Program-made: the position numbers and the translations under genes
Notes under the pieces: model-generated
Database searches by the model: none
What the model was told of the DNA's origin: nothing
The model's input: the letters and a program-made list of their open reading frames with translations, nothing else
DNA from: JACPNE01 sp964444465
Lineage (GTDB): Archaea > Nanobdellota > Nanobdellia > SCGC-AAA011-G17 > JACPNG01
Length of the DNA stretch: 34,222 nt
Assembly: GCA_964444465.1 (NCBI GenBank)
Contig: CAYUGZ010000008.1
Span: 1 to 34,222 of the forward strand
Direction of reading: 5' to 3'
Shown here: positions 31,870 through 34,222 of the stretch, piece by piece
Numbering within the stretch: the stretch's first letter is position 1
How the letters are laid out: each line of letters starts with the position of its first letter

Positions 31870-34222
31870 TTAAGGAATTATAACAAATTTAAATTCATTA
31901 TCTTTATTATCTTTACATATAATATGATATCTTTGACTCACTAGAGTGGCCTCATGAACTTGTTGTTGTCCTGTCATCAAAGTTCCTTCTCCAAATCTAA
32001 ATGATCCTGCATTTGAATACTCACAAATTGAATCTTCATTTGTTTCTAAATGTAATAATGAAGATGAAGTATCTTTGAATATAGTAGATAATCTTGGTCC
32101 GGTAACGTCAATATCTAATCTAAAGTTAACTTGAGCTGATGCTTCATTAGCTGCTTTATCTCTACATTTCATAAAATAATTATAATTTCCTTTCTCTAAA
32201 ATTAATTCTTGTGTATGTATTGTTGAATCTGAATTAAAAAATTGAGCCATTGCTTCAAAACTTGAGTCATCTTCTGAGAATCCACATAATGCTTTTCCAT
32301 TTTCAGCTCCGCCACTTGTAACAACTCTTAATGTTGGGATCTCAAATAACACACCAGTTGGACCAAAATCTTGAATTTGTAAACTTGTTGTGCCAGATAA
32401 TTTAAATGCTAAACTCTCTTCATTAACATTTCTTAGATTTTCTTGTTTGTTTGGTTGATCTTTACATCTAAAGAAGAAATTATTCTCTCCAAAGTCTAAT
32501 CCTTTTAGTATTGTGTTGCATCTATACAATCCAAATACACTCAAACTTTGTTCTATTCCTGTTGTTACACACTGAAAATTATTCTCCATAACCTTAAAGT
32601 CTGTATCTCTTTTATCCCATTTACATGAACTTGGTTCATTAACGTAGATTGCTAAGTTTGTTTCATTAGCTCCTTGTGGAATAAATGCTCCATTTTGGAT
32701 ACTTGTTTGTTCTATTATTGGTGGAGTTAAGTCTGGCCCTGATTTAATCTTAAATTTAATTAAATAATCTCTTTCATTTTCATTTCCAGAAGTATCTTTA
32801 CATCTTAGATATAATCTATGTTGTCCACCATTTGTTAATCTTAATGCTTGTGGTTCAGCTAATTCTCCTGGAAGTCTTAATGTTAATGTATGATTTGGNN
32901 NNNNNNNNNNNNNNNNNNNNNNNNNNNNNNNNNNNNNNNNNNNNNNNNNNNNNNNNNNNNNNNNNNNNNNNNNNNNNNNNNNNNNNNNNNNNNNNNNNAT
33001 ACATTCTTCTTTTCCTGTTCCTTCATTTATTAATGCACAATTTTGACCTAAACTTTTACATCTATATTCAGAACAACCCTTGCCATCCTTCCCACATTCT
33101 CTACAATTTGCTCCACCTTCTGGAGCTTGCCAAGAATTACATTGCAATGAAACTTCTTTTGTTTTAGTTTTTGCAAATAATTGGTCAACTAATAATGTAA
33201 CACTTATTACTATTGCAGCTGTATTTAGTACACCCCAAATTGATCCAGAAGCTGTTGGTCCTGATAAGCTCGTTACTTTATTTGCTGCATCTGTTGCTGC
33301 AGCATCTGCTAATCCTTTTTTAACTAATAAATCTGCTGATGGCAAAATAGTACTTGAGGGTGCTCCTGCTACTAATGATTTTGTTGCTAATGCTTCTTTT
33401 GCTAATGCTGCTTTATATGCTGCTCCTGCTGCTCCTGCTTTTGTTGCTGCTCCTGCTGCTACTGTTTTTGCTGCAGATATCTGAGCTGCTGTTCCTACAC
33501 TACCATATGTTGCACCTATTGTCGCTTCTGCTGCTGGAACTGTACTTTTCCAAGCAAATAAAGAAGTAAGAGGAGACAATGCTAATCCTGCCCCACCATA
33601 CAATCCCTCAGTAAATCCTGGACCTACAGCTAATGATCTAAATCCACTTAAACCTATAGCAACTAAAGAGTATAATAATATTTTATTTTCTTTTATTTCA
33701 TCAAAGAACTTTGGTTTTTTATAAGAATCAGTTGATAAAGTCCCTTTATTCCACTTACCAACTTCACTAGAAGTTATTGAACCACCAACATCACCTATAA
33801 CACTTGCTCCATCTGGACTAAAATCTCCAGCTATATTATAATAAGCACCACAATCTCCTAAAGCCACACATGTGTTGTGTGCTGCAACAACCCAATTTCT
33901 TTCTTCACAATGGCAATTATTTACACATTCATCATCATCACTAAACCCAAAACTATTTCCAAATATCTTTGCTACCCCTCCTGTTCTATAAGAAATCTCA
34001 CATTTTCTAGATCCTTGAGAACAAACACTAGTAGCTTCTGCTCCAGGAGTATTTAACTTTTGAACATTAACATTTGCATCTACTCCTTCTCCTAAAATCT
34101 GATCTTCTCCTCCAGTTAGATCACTCCAAAATCTTAGTCCTTTAGGAACTGTTGGCAGACAAACTCCAGATTTACCATCTGGTTTTATTCCAGTAGCTAA
34201 CCAAAAACAATCTCCAACAGCA
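31870..34222 (-). CDS. Large Cys-rich surface protein with Ig-like repeats; partial, contains a 100-N gap
   Basis: The frame is open from the stop at 31870 through the N gap (32899-32998) to the window edge; a GTG at 33867 is internal, since upstream residues continue in the same style (GSRKCEISYRTGG, NCHCEERNWVVAAHNTC). In order: a Cys-rich region; a hydrophobic segment (NKILLYSLVAIGLSGFRSLA); an Ala-rich stretch; a second hydrophobic segment (GVLNTAAIVISVTLLVDQLF); a Cys-rich block (CRECGKDGKGCSEYRCKSLG); the gap; then three to four Ig-like repeats. Each repeat has an early Cys (SCKWD, LCGFS, ICEYS) and a late RCKD/KCRD/ICKD. Such proteins are common and large in DPANN archaea; role unknown, likely a surface adhesin or envelope structure. 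True gap length is unknown, so continuity is inferred. Confidence 0.7.
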   Translation of the reverse strand, partial: AVGDCFWLATGIKPDGKSGVCLPTVPKGLRFWSDLTGGEDQILGEGVDANVNVQKLNTPGAEATSVCSQGSRKCEISYRTGGVAKIFGNSFGFSDDDECVNNCHCEERNWVVAAHNTCVALGDCGAYYNIAGDFSPDGASVIGDVGGSITSSEVGKWNKGTLSTDSYKKPKFFDEIKENKILLYSLVAIGLSGFRSLAVGPGFTEGLYGGAGLALSPLTSLFAWKSTVPAAEATIGATYGSVGTAAQISAAKTVAAGAATKAGAAGAAYKAALAKEALATKSLVAGAPSSTILPSADLLVKKGLADAAATDAANKVTSLSGPTASGSIWGVLNTAAIVISVTLLVDQLFAKTKTKEVSLQCNSWQAPEGGANCRECGKDGKGCSEYRCKSLGQNCALINEGTGKEECXXXXXXXXXXXXXXXXXXXXXXXXXXXXXXXXXXPNHTLTLRLPGELAEPQALRLTNGGQHRLYLRCKDTSGNENERDYLIKFKIKSGPDLTPPIIEQTSIQNGAFIPQGANETNLAIYVNEPSSCKWDKRDTDFKVMENNFQCVTTGIEQSLSVFGLYRCNTILKGLDFGENNFFFRCKDQPNKQENLRNVNEESLAFKLSGTTSLQIQDFGPTGVLFEIPTLRVVTSGGAENGKALCGFSEDDSSFEAMAQFFNSDSTIHTQELILEKGNYNYFMKCRDKAANEASAQVNFRLDIDVTGPRLSTIFKDTSSSLLHLETNEDSICEYSNAGSFRFGEGTLMTGQQQVHEATLVSQRYHIICKDNKDNEFKFVIIP
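32899..32998. other. Assembly gap (100 N)
   Basis: Exactly 100 N, the usual placeholder for a scaffold gap of unknown size. It falls inside the large surface protein gene between the Cys-rich block and the first visible Ig-like repeat, so one or more repeats may be missing. Confidence 0.98.

Noticed and set aside
33290..33550. Tandem DNA repeat in the GCT/CCT-rich stretch
   Set aside because: The periodicity comes from Ala/Gly codon runs and is irregular; no fixed unit is repeated.
33354..33569. Leucine-rich plus-strand reading frame
   Set aside because: It is the antisense of the Ala-rich segment of the surface protein; repeated GCA codons read as Leu/Met on the other strand.
1..34222. CRISPR array, tRNA, rRNA or insertion sequence
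   Set aside because: Gaps between genes are too short for an array or rRNA, no cloverleaf was seen by eye in the gaps, and no transposase or terminal inverted repeats were found.

Overview
The window reads as a compact, strongly AT-rich archaeal genome segment, most likely from a DPANN archaeon of the Woesearchaeota/Pacearchaeota kind. The archaeal signs are an AglB/STT3-type oligosaccharyltransferase with WWDYG, a Methanococcus/DPANN-style S-layer protein, an Alg7-like UDP-sugar-1-phosphate transferase, an aIF5A-like mini-protein, QueC (archaeosine pathway), and TATA boxes centred about 25 nt before start codons (leaderless transcripts). No rRNA or tRNA gene is present, so the lineage is inferred from protein style only. 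The gene-free gaps are all short: the longest is about 230 bp, before the S-layer gene.

Layout. Positions 1-5433 hold short mixed units: a truncated GT4 glycosyltransferase, an orphan gene, queC, an aIF5A N-domain mini-protein, a GT2 enzyme, an unknown gene plus cyclase-family hydrolase pair, gluconokinase and a nucleoside deoxyribosyltransferase. Positions 5485-12959 form a plus-strand run: GT9, Nudix, GT-C membrane enzyme, DPM1-like GT2, SDR, radical SAM/SPASM and a second GT-C enzyme. Positions 12946-17026 (minus) are a glycan-assembly operon: lipid-linked sugar-1-phosphate transferase, flippase, GT2, GT4. Positions 17097-19165 carry a B12-binding radical SAM and a GT2. Positions 19236-21772 are a nucleotide-sugar operon: nucleotidyltransferase, a 4,6-dehydratase-like SDR and a second SDR. 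Positions 21750-27313 (minus) run aglB, a GT-C-like membrane protein and a deacetylase-methyltransferase fusion. Positions 27413-29656 are the S-layer gene with its own ribosome-binding site and terminator. Positions 29887-34222 (minus) are three pilin-like membrane-anchored proteins and a large cysteine-rich, Ig-like surface protein that runs off the window and contains a 100-N assembly gap.

Together most of the window looks like a protein N-glycosylation and cell-surface island. Sugars are activated and modified (19236-21772), built on a polyprenyl carrier (17026 onwards and 5485-12959), flipped (16019), and transferred by AglB to surface proteins. The most obvious target is the adjacent S-layer protein, which has eight N-X-S/T sequons. 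The glycan structure cannot be read from sequence. Architecture is notable: all six convergent gene pairs overlap at their stop codons, and two divergent pairs appear to share one symmetric TATA element placed midway between their start codons.
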